DNA from: Neobacillus nitrireducens | GTDB taxonomy: Bacteria > Bacillota > Bacilli > Bacillales > Cytobacillaceae | Length of the DNA stretch: 64,000 nucleotides | Direction: 5' to 3' | Assembly (NCBI RefSeq): GCF_030915405.1 | Contig: NZ_CP133262.1 | Location: 1,798,001-1,862,000 of the forward strand | Shown: positions 1 through 8,269 of the stretch, piece by piece | Position numbering within the stretch: position 1 is the first letter of the stretch | How the letters are laid out: the number at the start of each line of letters is the position of its first letter | Position numbers and translations under genes: made by a program | Notes under the pieces: model-generated | What the model was told of the DNA's origin: nothing | Databases searched by the model: none | Seen by the model: only the letters and a program-made list of their open reading frames with translations

Positions 1-1
1 C

Positions 2-751
2 GCCTTAATATTGGTTCCATTGGGGCAGATTGGTGCATCCTGGTTCACAATTGTTGCAGCACTAGCAGTCATTTTACTAATTTATATTGCAAATTGGTAT
101 AATAATAGGTTGATAGCTTCTCCAACTATACGCAAGAAAAAGGGCGTCAGCTTAGCTACTAAAGTAACGATATCTAAAGAAATAAAAAATACCTTGGGGT
201 TGATATTATTATTAATATTTGCAAGGACATGGTATTCATCCGGGATTACCAATTTTTATACCTTTTACGCGATAAAGGAATATGCCCTTACGATTAAGCA
301 GTCACAATTATTCCTGTTTGCTTTTTTACTTTCCGGGGCTGTTGGCACATTTTTTGGTGGTCCACTTTCTGATCGCTTTGGAAAGAAAACAATCATTTCC
401 TTTTCAATGTTAGCAACCATTCCATTTTCAATTTTTATTCCACATGTAACACCAACGCTGGCGTTTATTTTCCTCATATTGACTGGGTTTATTTTAATGA
501 CTAGTTTTTCTGTAACGGTAGTATATGCACAGGAATTAGTCCCTGGAAAGATTGGAACGATGTCTGGTTTAACTGTAGGACTAGCGTTTGGAATGGGGGC
601 CATTGGTTCTGTAGGACTTGGATATATTGCAGACTGGATTGGATTACCGTCGATGATTAGATGGCTTGGAGTTCTTCCCTTGCTAGGCTTAATCGCATTT
701 CTTCTTCCAACAGACCAAAAGGTCAGAGAGTGGAATCAACAATCAAAATAA
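2..751 (+). CDS. MFS transporter, C-terminal part (cut by window edge)
   Basis: The reading frame is open back to the window edge, so only the C-terminal part of the protein (about 249 residues) is present. It shows about six to seven hydrophobic helices and, near residue 115, the loop signature GGPLSDRFGKK. That matches the D-R-x-G-R/K-K loop of major facilitator superfamily secondary transporters. MFS proteins move small solutes across the cytoplasmic membrane with ion coupling or as antiporters. The substrate cannot be read from this part; fosmidomycin-resistance-type and multidrug efflux families are possible. The gene ends at a strong hairpin shared with the convergent hemerythrin-like gene. 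Confidence 0.8.
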   Translation, partial: ALILVPLGQIGASWFTIVAALAVILLIYIANWYNNRLIASPTIRKKKGVSLATKVTISKEIKNTLGLILLLIFARTWYSSGITNFYTFYAIKEYALTIKQSQLFLFAFLLSGAVGTFFGGPLSDRFGKKTIISFSMLATIPFSIFIPHVTPTLAFIFLILTGFILMTSFSVTVVYAQELVPGKIGTMSGLTVGLAFGMGAIGSVGLGYIADWIGLPSMIRWLGVLPLLGLIAFLLPTDQKVREWNQQSK

Positions 752-777
752 GGATGGGCACGATGCCCATCCTTTTA
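748..777. terminator. Bidirectional intrinsic terminator
   Basis: A perfect 10-bp stem (751-760 with 764-773) closes a 3-base loop and is flanked by A-rich and T-rich runs. It lies between the convergent MFS and hemerythrin-like genes and probably terminates both. Confidence 0.85.
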
Positions 778-1296
778 AATTTCCTGTATTTTTTGATATA
801 ATTCTTCTTTTTCCTCATCTGTAAGCATTCTTTCTGCCATTGGGAACAAAACGTTTTCCTCTTTAGAAAAATGCTCAGTTAAGATAAAGTAAGCATTTTG
901 AATCAGTTCTGCCGTTTTTTTCTTTTCTTCTGTGGACGCTAGACCACCCTCTGCCTTGGCAAGAAATGCTCCAATATTGGTTTTTGCCTGATCATGTTCA
1001 TATTCCATAACAGCTATTGGTCCGGAAGTAGTCCCGATGTACACGCCCATCATTGGAAAAAGAACGCCTTCTTCTCGTTCTGAATGGGGATCTAAGGCAG
1101 CCTTAAATTCTTTTACTTTTATTATTAATGCATCAAGGTTTGTTTCTACATCTATTTCTTGATCAATTTTTTGTGTTAAGTCATACAATCCCTCTAATTG
1201 TTCTAATAACGGAGGATGTTCACTTTTTAATTGCTTAAGTCCCTTACTTAATTCAGCTTGGGGCATACCACCAAGAGCACTCATACAGCCACTCAT
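775..1296 (-). CDS. Hemerythrin (HHE) domain protein
   Basis: A cytoplasmic four-helix protein of about 173 residues with the hemerythrin/HHE metal ligand pattern. Counting from two codons upstream, candidates are H29, H73 with E77 (HSEREEGVLFP), H103 (YEHDQ) and H144 with E148 (TEHFSKEENVLFP). This pattern binds a di-iron centre in family members that sense or buffer O2 or nitric oxide, or take part in Fe-S repair. The ATG at 1296 is preferred because GAGGTG lies 7 bases upstream; a TTG two codons earlier is possible. A consensus FNR-type site lies 60-75 bp upstream, which suggests induction at low oxygen. The gene appears monocistronic. The exact physiological role is inferred. Confidence 0.85.
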   Translation of the reverse strand: MSGCMSALGGMPQAELSKGLKQLKSEHPPLLEQLEGLYDLTQKIDQEIDVETNLDALIIKVKEFKAALDPHSEREEGVLFPMMGVYIGTTSGPIAVMEYEHDQAKTNIGAFLAKAEGGLASTEEKKKTAELIQNAYFILTEHFSKEENVLFPMAERMLTDEEKEELYQKIQEI

Positions 1297-1356
1297 CAAC
1301 AATCACCTCTATCTCATTCTATTGCTTCAAGTATAAAATCACCCATTCGTTAATGT

Positions 1357-1372
1357 AGTGACTTAGGTCACA
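1357..1372 (-). promoter_or_regulatory. FNR/CRP-type operator upstream of the hemerythrin gene
   Basis: Read on the minus strand the site is TGTGACCTAAGTCACT, an exact match to the Bacillus Fnr consensus TGTGA-N6-TCAC(T/A). It lies about 60 bp upstream of the hemerythrin-like start codon, a position suited to activation. The match is seen directly; regulation by FNR is inferred. Confidence 0.65.
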
Positions 1373-1520
1373 AATATATAAAATTATAAAACAGAGGAAG
1401 AAGTTTTGTCAGTTTCATGAAAACGCTATATTTTTTTTTGAAATTTTAACATTTATCACACAAAAAAAGTTTAAATGTTTCATATAATAGAGACAGGAAC
1501 ATATTAGGGAGGGAAAATAT

Positions 1521-1868
1521 ATGAAAACCCCAAATTATCACGACTTTTATCAAAAAGCATTAATACCCATTGGTGTAAATGACCTTGTTTCCTTACAGGA
1601 ATCCGAAGCATTCTACCCAAATTCTCCTTCGACACATTGGCTTATTGCCGTAGAAGGGGTTCAACTCCCGCAGCAAAAAATATACTATCATTGGAAGGTA
1701 AGTATCTACGCTGCTGATTCTGAAGGAGATTTCAATTGGAAAAAACCATATTATTGTTCACCAAATATGGAGTTAATCGATCATGCCAACTCATTTGCAG
1801 CTTTACTAGTTAACGCCAGTAAAAACGATAATCTTTCTTCTGTTGCTTTATTAGAGAAAATAAGCTAA
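1521..1868 (+). CDS. Hypothetical protein, 115 aa
   Basis: I do not recognise a family. The protein is soluble in appearance, with no signal peptide or membrane helix, and is rich in aromatic residues (Tyr, Trp and His in the segment from residue 35 to 75). It has a good Shine-Dalgarno sequence (AGGGAGG, 9 bases before the ATG). It stands alone, transcribed away from the hemerythrin gene, and is followed about 95 bp later by a long hairpin. Codon use resembles its neighbours. I consider it a real gene because of the ribosome binding site and clean boundaries, but its function is unknown. Confidence 0.6.
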   Translation: MKTPNYHDFYQKALIPIGVNDLVSLQESEAFYPNSPSTHWLIAVEGVQLPQQKIYYHWKVSIYAADSEGDFNWKKPYYCSPNMELIDHANSFAALLVNASKNDNLSSVALLEKIS

Positions 1869-1960
1869 CCCTCTAAAAATATACCTTCTGCTTCACCTTC
1901 TTTTTACCCTCACTTGTGAAATAACCCACATATAGTATTAATTAAAAAATTTACATAAAT

Positions 1961-1997
1961 TAAGGAGCTGTTTGCATATATCGCAAACAGCTCCTTA
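1961..1997. terminator. Long hairpin, likely terminator
   Basis: Arms 1961-1975 and 1983-1997 pair perfectly over 15 bp around a 7-base loop. It lies between the 115-aa gene and the end of the fix operon. The downstream T-run is short, so it may instead be an mRNA-stabilising or repeat-derived hairpin. Confidence 0.6.
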
Positions 1998-2068
1998 TCT
2001 TCTAGCTAGGTATAAGATTTGAACCTGGATAACTGTCTATCTTCCGCGCCTAGGAGCTATAGCTTTTC

Positions 2069-2353
2069 CTATGCTAAACGGAAAACAATTCCGTGTCCGC
2101 CTTTTGGATATTCCCATTTTATATTCTGGTATGGACAGCCAATCCGGCAGCTTCCACATTCATGGCAGCCTTCGTAGCCTACCTGCATCCGTGTTCCTTC
2201 CCACTTATAAACCTCTGCAGGGCAAAATACTGTACAAATTTTATCGGGACATTTTGTCATACAAACATCATGATCCAGTACGGTCAAATGAGATTTTGTA
2301 TCACACTTAAAACGGAGAAGATACTGTTTTTCCTCGATATTTTTCGTTGACAT
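2069..2353 (-). CDS. fixX: FixX-type ferredoxin-like protein
   Basis: A 94-residue ferredoxin-like protein and the last gene of a fixABCX-type operon. It has a C-terminal cluster motif C63-x2-C66-x2-C69-x3-C73-P and a second group of cysteines at 31, 35, 40 and 44, as in FixX proteins that partner the FixC flavoprotein. FixX is thought to relay electrons between FixC and quinone or low-potential acceptors. The ATG at 2353 overlaps the FixC stop codon (TAATG) and has a GGAAGGCGG ribosome site, so translational coupling is likely; an upstream in-frame ATG at 2371 is less likely. Family assignment is firm; the electron acceptor is not known. Confidence 0.9.
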   Translation of the reverse strand: MSTKNIEEKQYLLRFKCDTKSHLTVLDHDVCMTKCPDKICTVFCPAEVYKWEGTRMQVGYEGCHECGSCRIGCPYQNIKWEYPKGGHGIVFRLA

Positions 2354-3648
2354 TATTTCACCGCCTTCCAAGCTCGATAGATATCTTGCAACACTCGAAT
2401 GGTTCCTCGTTCAGAAGTCACACTTTTCATGATTTGTTTCTGTTTTTCACGTTTTGGTGTTCCATCAACAGTAAAGAATTTGCTCATTGCTTTATTCATC
2501 ATTGGAACATATTCATTAAAGTATTGTGGATATTTCTCAAACGTATGGGCAGCATCTTTATATTTCTCTAAATCCTTCATTATGAAACTACTATTAAGCG
2601 CTTCACGGTAACTATTTAAGCTGGATTCACTAAAGTCCCCACTTTTATGCGCCTTAACCACAGCTTCAGCAGCCATTTTACCAGATGACATCGCCATGTT
2701 CGAACCTTCACGATGAATGGCATTAACAAGCTGGGCAGCATCACCGACGACAATCACTCCATTGCCAGCTACTTTAGGTACTGAACGGTAGCCGCCTTCA
2801 GGGATAAGATGGGCAAGATACTCCGCAGATTCCCCACCAGCAAGCATTGGCTTGACCATTGGGTGAGTTTTCAAGTAGTCTAAAAGCTCATATGGCTTTA
2901 TTTTTGCTTTGATCATGCTTGATAGCGTAGTACCAACTCCGATATTCAAGCTATCTTTATTCGTGTAAACAAAAGCTGTTCCAAGATTACCTTTTGTAGA
3001 ATCACCAAAGATTTCAATTGTACAACCCTGGTTGTCTTCCAAATTAAAACGGTCATTTATTTTTTCTTTTGGTAAATTAATAACTTCCATGACTGTCAAA
3101 GCTACTTCATCTGGCCGAAATTCTTTATGGAAGCCTAACTGCTTAGAAAGGAGTGAATTAACACCGTCAGCAAGGACCACAACATCAGCATATACCTCAC
3201 CATTTGGACGGTCCGTACGTATCCCGACAACCTTGCCATTTTCAACGATACATTCCGTTACTACTGTTTCATTGATAAGAAGTGCCCCAGCTTCAACTGC
3301 TTTTTTAGCAAACCATTGGTCAAACTGAGCCCGAAGGACTGTAAAGTTATTATATGGTTCCATTCCCCATTCAAGACCCTTATACCCGAATTGAACGACA
3401 GATTCTTTATCCAACATCCAAAAGCGCTGTTCAATGACAGGTCTTTCAAGTGGAGCTTCCTTCCAAAACTCAGGAACTAATTCTTCCATTTGCTTGCGGT
3501 ACAATACCCCGCCCATTACGTTTTTCGCTCCCGGGTATTCTCCTCGCTCAATTAGCAAGACGTTTAGTCCATTTTTTGCACAAGTTAGAGCACATGCACT
3601 TCCTGCTGGACCTGCCCCCACGACAATCACATCAAATTTTTCAGACAT
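2353..3648 (-). CDS. fixC: FixC, electron transfer flavoprotein:quinone oxidoreductase
   Basis: A 431-residue FAD enzyme of the ETF-quinone oxidoreductase/FixC family, full length. The N-terminal dinucleotide-binding motif VGAGPAGSACALTCAKNG (residues 11-28) and a conserved GDAAQLVNAIHREGSNMAM segment near residue 300 (second FAD site) support the call. With FixAB and FixX it forms a membrane-associated complex that in other bacteria couples NADH oxidation to quinone reduction and ferredoxin or flavodoxin reduction (flavin-based electron bifurcation). Its start overlaps the end of fixB by 8 bp, so the genes form a tight operon. No nitrogenase genes are nearby, so the partner pathway here is open. 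Confidence 0.92.
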   Translation of the reverse strand: MSEKFDVIVVGAGPAGSACALTCAKNGLNVLLIERGEYPGAKNVMGGVLYRKQMEELVPEFWKEAPLERPVIEQRFWMLDKESVVQFGYKGLEWGMEPYNNFTVLRAQFDQWFAKKAVEAGALLINETVVTECIVENGKVVGIRTDRPNGEVYADVVVLADGVNSLLSKQLGFHKEFRPDEVALTVMEVINLPKEKINDRFNLEDNQGCTIEIFGDSTKGNLGTAFVYTNKDSLNIGVGTTLSSMIKAKIKPYELLDYLKTHPMVKPMLAGGESAEYLAHLIPEGGYRSVPKVAGNGVIVVGDAAQLVNAIHREGSNMAMSSGKMAAEAVVKAHKSGDFSESSLNSYREALNSSFIMKDLEKYKDAAHTFEKYPQYFNEYVPMMNKAMSKFFTVDGTPKREKQKQIMKSVTSERGTIRVLQDIYRAWKAVK

Positions 3649-4672
3649 AACTTATTTCACCGCCTTTTTCAGTTCTAAGCTGCTTAAATTGTTCGATTAA
3701 TTTTGGTAAGATTTCCATTGCATCTCCAACAATTCCATAAGTAGCAACATCAAAAATTGGTGCATTTGGATCTTTATTAATTGCAATAATAAAATCCGAA
3801 TTTTTCATGCCGACAACGTGTTGAATAGCTCCGGATAGGGCAACTGCAAAGTAAATTTTGGGTGTAACTGTTTCACCTGTTTGACCAATTTGCAGATGGT
3901 GTGGCAGCCAGCCTGCTTCAACCACGTCACGCGTACCACCGACCGTTGCTCCAATGGTTTCCGCAAATTCATAAAGTAGCTGGAAGTTTTGCAAATCTCC
4001 CATCCCTTTTCCACCACATACGATTACATGTGCATCGGCCAAATTAGCTTTTTTTGTTACATCATTCACAATTTGGAGCACTTTTGTGCGCATATCTTCT
4101 TCTTGCAATGATATAGTCTCTTCGATAATCTTGCCTGTTCTTCCAGACACAGGTTCTAATGCCTTCATAACCTTTGGCCTAACGGTAGCCATTTGCGGTC
4201 GATGTTTTTTACAAAGGATTGTTGCCATAATATTTCCGCCAAAAGCTGGTCTGCTTGCTTCTAGCAATCTATTATCAATATCCACATCAAGCATTGTAGT
4301 ATCTGCAGTTAGACCTGTATTTAAATCCGTTGCTACAGCGCTGGCTAAATCTTTACCGTTTGGCGTTGCACCGTAAAGGATAATCTCAGGTTTATATTTT
4401 TCAGCGAGCAGCATTACGCCCCTCATATAGGATTCAGTCCGGTAATTCTTTAATACAGGATGGTCGACCATATATACGATATCTGCACCATAAGAAATAA
4501 TTTTGTTAGCTAATGGTTTGATTTCATTTCCTAGTAAAAAGCCAGCTAAAGGAACTTGTAGTTTATCTGCTAACTTCCTTCCAGCACCAAGTAATTCTAG
4601 AGAAACACCTTCGATTTTACCATCGTTTTGTTCGATGAATACCCAGACTCCTCGATAATCGTCTAGATTCAT
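3641..4672 (-). CDS. fixB: FixB, electron transfer flavoprotein alpha subunit
   Basis: A 343-residue ETF alpha-family protein. The N-terminal half carries the ETF fold shared with the beta subunit (for example the segment LYGATPNGKDLASAVA around residue 100). The C-terminal FAD-binding domain has VCGGKGMG near residue 220 and GQTGETVTPKIYFAVALSGAIQH near 265-290. It heterodimerises with FixA and passes electrons from NADH or an acyl-CoA-type dehydrogenase to FixC. It is the second gene of the operon, 36 bp after fixA, and overlaps fixC. Family assignment is firm. The choice of FixB over a fatty-acid-oxidation EtfA rests on the adjacent fixC and fixX. Confidence 0.92.
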   Translation of the reverse strand: MNLDDYRGVWVFIEQNDGKIEGVSLELLGAGRKLADKLQVPLAGFLLGNEIKPLANKIISYGADIVYMVDHPVLKNYRTESYMRGVMLLAEKYKPEIILYGATPNGKDLASAVATDLNTGLTADTTMLDVDIDNRLLEASRPAFGGNIMATILCKKHRPQMATVRPKVMKALEPVSGRTGKIIEETISLQEEDMRTKVLQIVNDVTKKANLADAHVIVCGGKGMGDLQNFQLLYEFAETIGATVGGTRDVVEAGWLPHHLQIGQTGETVTPKIYFAVALSGAIQHVVGMKNSDFIIAINKDPNAPIFDVATYGIVGDAMEILPKLIEQFKQLRTEKGGEISYV

Positions 4673-4708
4673 GTAAAATTCCCCCCCATGACAAAAGATT
4701 AATCCTTA

Positions 4709-5533
4709 TTATTTAGTTGACTGGATTGTTAATAGGTCCTTCTTTTCCATCAACAGTTCCATTAACTGCTTAACTTGCTCATTAGTCGTACCTTCTAGCC
4801 TTTTTCCACCTTCTGGACGTGGTGGTGTAAACATCTTTCCAACAATTGTTGGTGAACCTTTTAGTCCCATTTGTGACCGATCTACATTTTCAAAGTCACT
4901 TACCGCCCAAATAATGGGTTCGTAACGTGCCGCCTTAATCATGTTTGTCATTGGCGAATAATCGATATCATTAATTTCTTTTTCAACTGTTAATAAGCAA
5001 GGAAGATTGGATTGAATCAATTCATATCCATTGGTTAATTTCCGCTTAATTAGAACCGTATTTTCTTTCTGATTGACTTCAGACACTTCAATTACATTTG
5101 TTATTGGCGGGATATCCATTCTTCTTGCAATACCTGGTCCAACTTGTCCAGTATCACCATCGATCGCGTGCTTTCCGCAAATAATCATGTCTACTGGATG
5201 CTCATTATTAATTTTTTCTAATGCTTTTGAAAGGGCATAACTAGTGGCCAGTGTATCTGCACCCGCAAAGGCACGGTCAGAAATTAAATATCCTCTATCG
5301 GCACCTATTTCTACACTCTTCCTAATAATTTCAGTCGCTTGCGGTGGTCCCATTGATAAGACAGAGATGGTCCCCCCTGTTTTTTCCCTGATTTTCACGG
5401 CCTCCTGAACTGCATGAGCATCGTAAGGGTTCAAGATGGCTGGTGCACTGCGTCGGTCGAGTGTGTTAGTTTTTGGATTAATTTTAATAATTTTTGTATC
5501 GGGTACTTGTTTGACACATACGACAATATGCAT
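4709..5533 (-). CDS. fixA: FixA, electron transfer flavoprotein beta subunit
   Basis: A 274-residue ETF beta-family protein and the first gene of fixABCX. It begins MHIVVCVKQVPDTKII, the typical ETF beta start, and carries the AMP/FAD-binding region CGKHAIDGDTGQVGPGIA around residue 120. The ATG at 5533 is chosen because GGAGGGAAAG lies just upstream; an ATG at 5554 would place the ribosome site inside the gene. A consensus catabolite-responsive element lies 36 bp upstream of the start codon and could act as a roadblock or promoter-proximal operator. With FixB it probably accepts electrons from NADH. Bifurcation is known for homologous Fix/EtfABCX complexes, but the role here is inferred. Confidence 0.92.
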   Translation of the reverse strand: MHIVVCVKQVPDTKIIKINPKTNTLDRRSAPAILNPYDAHAVQEAVKIREKTGGTISVLSMGPPQATEIIRKSVEIGADRGYLISDRAFAGADTLATSYALSKALEKINNEHPVDMIICGKHAIDGDTGQVGPGIARRMDIPPITNVIEVSEVNQKENTVLIKRKLTNGYELIQSNLPCLLTVEKEINDIDYSPMTNMIKAARYEPIIWAVSDFENVDRSQMGLKGSPTIVGKMFTPPRPEGGKRLEGTTNEQVKQLMELLMEKKDLLTIQSTK

Positions 5534-5568
5534 GTAGGACTTTCCCTCCTCCATATGATCTAAGATTA

Positions 5569-5584
5569 TTGAAAGCGTTTGCTT
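5569..5584 (-). promoter_or_regulatory. cre (CcpA) site upstream of fixA
   Basis: The sequence TTGAAAGCGTTTGCTT fits every position of the Bacillus cre consensus WTGNAANCGNWNNCWW. It is 36 bp upstream of the fixA start codon. The match is direct; CcpA repression of the operon is inferred. The rest of 5585-5912 is AT-rich and holds the divergent promoters but no recognisable gene. Confidence 0.6.
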
Positions 5585-5912
5585 CCTTATGGTTTAAAAA
5601 TGCTTTTATTAACGATATATGAATCGCAACACAAGCATAGTACCAAACAATGATAGTTTTCTTTTTTTTCTTTCTTGTTTATTAAACAATCCTTACAAGT
5701 CACCTTGTGCAGTAGCTAAGAAGTAGTTTTAAAAAAGTTGAAGTTATTATAGAATGTGGTAAGATATGTAGTTAATCGTGATGTAAATTAAAAAAGTAGT
5801 ACTAATATAACTATAAGAAATATTTAGATATTAACAATGATAAAAATCACAGCTAATGTCTAAATTTGTAGATATTTGAATCGCTTTAATTGGATAAGAA
5901 AGGAGATGTGTA

Positions 5913-6647
5913 ATGGCTGAAGTTTTTTTGGGAAGTGTACTTTCGGCACTATCAACAGGGGCTGGGGCACTAATTATTCTATTTATTCATCAATCCATTA
6001 CCCATCGATGGAAGGATGTTTTATTAGCTTTTAGTGCAGGAATTATGATGTCTGCTTCGACGATAGGGTTGATTCCTGAAGCCTTAAAAACTGGGGGATT
6101 TGGTCCACTTTTTGTAGGTGTTTGTTTAGGCGTATGGGCGCTGACTCTTTTGGAAAAAAATATTCCACATATTGACTTACAGCATAACAAAAAGGGAATT
6201 CAATTTGATGAGAAGGCATTATTGATTATTTCTGCAATTACCCTTCATAACATTCCTGAGGGACTGTCAGTTGGCGTAAGCTACGCATCCGAACAGGGGG
6301 ACACCGGAAATCTAATCGCTTTAGCGATAGGCTTTCAAAATGCACCGGAAGGCCTTCTTGTCGCATTATTTTTAATCAATCAGCGAATTAGTAAACTGAA
6401 GGCCTTCATTATTGCAACTTTAACTGGAGCCATTGAAATCATTACTTCCTTATTAGGGTATTTTTTAACCACATATGTTCAGGGGCTTGTCCCATATGGT
6501 CTATCTTTTGCAGCTGGTGCCATGTTATTTATTATTTATAAAGAATTAATTCCTGAAAGCCACGGGGACGGGAATGAGCGGATATCCACCTATGCATTTA
6601 TCTTGGGACTGCTTGTCATGGTGTACATAATTGATATTTTTTCGTAG
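5913..6647 (+). CDS. ZIP family metal transporter
   Basis: A 244-residue integral membrane protein with about eight hydrophobic helices. It has the paired ZIP motifs in the fourth and fifth helices, HNIPEG (H112, E116) and QNAPEG (N143, E146), which line the metal site in ZupT-type transporters. These proteins import Zn2+, Fe2+ or Mn2+ into the cytoplasm. The variable loop between helices 3 and 4 is short and contains IPHIDLQHN. It has a strong ribosome site (AAAGGAGATG) and is divergent from the fix operon. The metal specificity cannot be told from the sequence. Confidence 0.9.
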   Translation: MAEVFLGSVLSALSTGAGALIILFIHQSITHRWKDVLLAFSAGIMMSASTIGLIPEALKTGGFGPLFVGVCLGVWALTLLEKNIPHIDLQHNKKGIQFDEKALLIISAITLHNIPEGLSVGVSYASEQGDTGNLIALAIGFQNAPEGLLVALFLINQRISKLKAFIIATLTGAIEIITSLLGYFLTTYVQGLVPYGLSFAAGAMLFIIYKELIPESHGDGNERISTYAFILGLLVMVYIIDIFS

Positions 6648-6665
6648 CAAGGTACTTTCAAATTA

Positions 6666-6908
6666 TTAGACTAAAATTTTTGGCCAAATCATGATCATTT
6701 GTTTAAAGGCAAATTTAATTTCTTCATTTGGCCTAGGGATTTGCTCCATCACTTTTTGATATTTATTTATTAATTCATCAAGCTCCTGGCTGTATTGTAT
6801 CGTCATCTCATTGGTAAATCCCTGGGTATTGGCACTATTTATCATTAATTCTCTTTTAAGCTTTATTTCCTCAATCATTTCCATTTGGGTATTACTATAC
6901 TCGCACAC
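6666..6908 (-). CDS. Spo0E-like aspartyl-phosphate phosphatase
   Basis: An 80-residue protein whose first 52 residues form two helices with the Spo0E-family signature S40-Q-E-L-D44 (QYSQELDELINKYQ). Members dephosphorylate Spo0A-P and so delay sporulation. The C-terminal extension (residues 55-80, ending in a hydrophobic segment) is longer than in the shortest members. The start is GTG at 6908, with AGGAGG spaced 6 bases upstream. The gene is convergent with the ZIP transporter gene, with only 18 bp between them. The family call is good; activity on Spo0A is inferred. Confidence 0.78.
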   Translation of the reverse strand: MCEYSNTQMEMIEEIKLKRELMINSANTQGFTNEMTIQYSQELDELINKYQKVMEQIPRPNEEIKFAFKQMIMIWPKILV

Positions 6909-7135
6909 AATTATCCTCCTACCTCTTACTCTATTACTGTAAATTATTAAAAATTAGACTACTTGATGAATTATGACAAGAATTAATATAAAAGTAAATA
7001 CAATCGCAAAAGTAGACAAAACAATCTATTTCTTTCGTTTTTCGACAAAATCCTTATTTTTTTTCGTAGTAATCCGACAAAAAATGAGGAATTGTCCAAA
7101 ATAAATTTTGAAATTTCAAAACGAGGTGAAGAACT

Positions 7136-7921
7136 GTGAAATTAAAAATTTCATGTATACAAATGGATATTGCTTTTGGTAACCCGCAAAAAAACTACCA
7201 AACTGTCGAAAGACTTTTTGATAAAACTCACACTGAAAAACCCGATATTATTGTACTGCCTGAACTTTGGACGACAGGATATGACTTGACACACCTTAAT
7301 GAAATTGCGGACTTTAAAGCAGCACAAACGATAGAATTCTTGCAAAATGCAGCCCAAAAATATCAGGTACATTTAATTGGCGGTTCTGTTGCCAATCGTG
7401 TGGAAAATGGTGTAAGGAATACACTCCTCATCATCAATAAAGATGGCCGGCTTGTGCACCAGTACAGTAAACTACATCTATTTAAACTCATGGATGAGCA
7501 TGTTTATCTAGAAGCTGGGTCCGAAAAGGGGCTTTTTCAGCTTGATAATTATCAGTTTGCTGGGGCAATCTGTTATGATATTCGTTTTCCAGAGTGGATC
7601 CGAGCTCATACATCAAAAGGTGCAGAAGCTTTATTTGTTGTGGCGGAATGGCCAGCACAGCGTCTGTCGCATTGGAGGGCACTATTGGTTGCCAGAGCAA
7701 TCGAAAATCAATGTTATGTTATCGGATGTAACCGTTCCGGACAGGACCCAAATAACCACTTTGCCGGGCACTCTTTGATTATTGACCCGTGGGGAGAGGT
7801 TATAGCAGAAGCGGGTGAAAATGAAGAAATTTTATCAGCAGAGATTGAGATGGACTTAGTCAAAGAAGTCAGGAAACAAATTCCTATCTTCGCGGATAGA
7901 AGACCTGAATTCTATAAATAA
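7136..7921 (+). CDS. Nitrilase-superfamily amidohydrolase (MtnU/omega-amidase-like)
   Basis: A 261-residue cytoplasmic carbon-nitrogen hydrolase with a complete catalytic triad: E43 (LPELWTTGYD), K112 (YSKLHLF) and C146 (AICYDIRFPEW). Length and motifs fit the branch holding omega-amidases and Bacillus MtnU (YkrU), which acts on alpha-keto acid amides formed in methionine salvage and transamination. No other methionine-salvage gene is in the window, so the substrate is uncertain. The start has a ribosome site (ACGAGGTGAAG). The downstream side is bordered by the decayed insertion element. Confidence 0.85.
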   Translation: MKLKISCIQMDIAFGNPQKNYQTVERLFDKTHTEKPDIIVLPELWTTGYDLTHLNEIADFKAAQTIEFLQNAAQKYQVHLIGGSVANRVENGVRNTLLIINKDGRLVHQYSKLHLFKLMDEHVYLEAGSEKGLFQLDNYQFAGAICYDIRFPEWIRAHTSKGAEALFVVAEWPAQRLSHWRALLVARAIENQCYVIGCNRSGQDPNNHFAGHSLIIDPWGEVIAEAGENEEILSAEIEMDLVKEVRKQIPIFADRRPEFYK

Positions 7922-8000
7922 ACTCTCAAGCAATAGTATTTTAGAAAAGCAACCCAACAAGGATGGATTTTTCGATCTATCTATTGATTGGCGCTCCGCA

Positions 8001-8060
8001 AAAAAACACTTCCAAGATGGAAATCAGATTGTCGAGAAAAGGGTGTTTTTCTCGGCAATT
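8001..8060 (+). repeat. Left terminal inverted repeat of the IS-like element
   Basis: Matches the reverse complement of 9460-9513 over the blocks AAAAACACTTCC, GGAA, TCAG and TGTCGAGAAA. It also folds on itself (TTGTCGAGAAAA with TTTTCTCGGCAA) and could terminate transcription from the nitrilase gene. Confidence 0.6.
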
Positions 8061-8108
8061 TTTCTTTTCACCGAAACCAATTATTGATTTTTGTCCCTGC
8101 TAATAGTC

Positions 8109-8242
8109 CTGTTGATTTGCGCTCCAGGCACTTCGCTTTCCGCGGGCGTGCCGGGGAGCCTCCTCGGCGCTGAAGCGCCTGCGGGGTCTCCCCTGCCCCG
8201 TACTCCCGCAGGAGTCTTCGTGCCTTCCGCGCAAATCAACAG
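8109..8242 (+). repeat. 134-bp GC-rich palindromic repeat, copy 1
   Basis: The element begins CTGTTGATTTGCGC and ends with its exact reverse complement, and is far richer in GC than its surroundings. It is nearly identical to the reverse complement of 9248-9381. Differences in the stem are partly compensated on the other arm. It resembles dispersed palindromic repeats of Bacillaceae genomes. A 17-bp partial match to its start, with two mismatches, also lies at 7981-7997, just outside the IS end. Confidence 0.8.
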
Positions 8243-8269
8243 GGAGAAATCAACCTGAAGAATCGCCAC

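Noticed and set aside
265..603. 112-codon open frame antisense to the MFS gene
   Set aside because: It is the shadow of a strongly coding plus-strand gene and has no ribosome site or family features.
2000..2068. Sequence resembling part of a tRNA T-arm (GATTTGAACCTGG)
   Set aside because: No acceptor stem, anticodon arm or CCA-type end could be folded around it.
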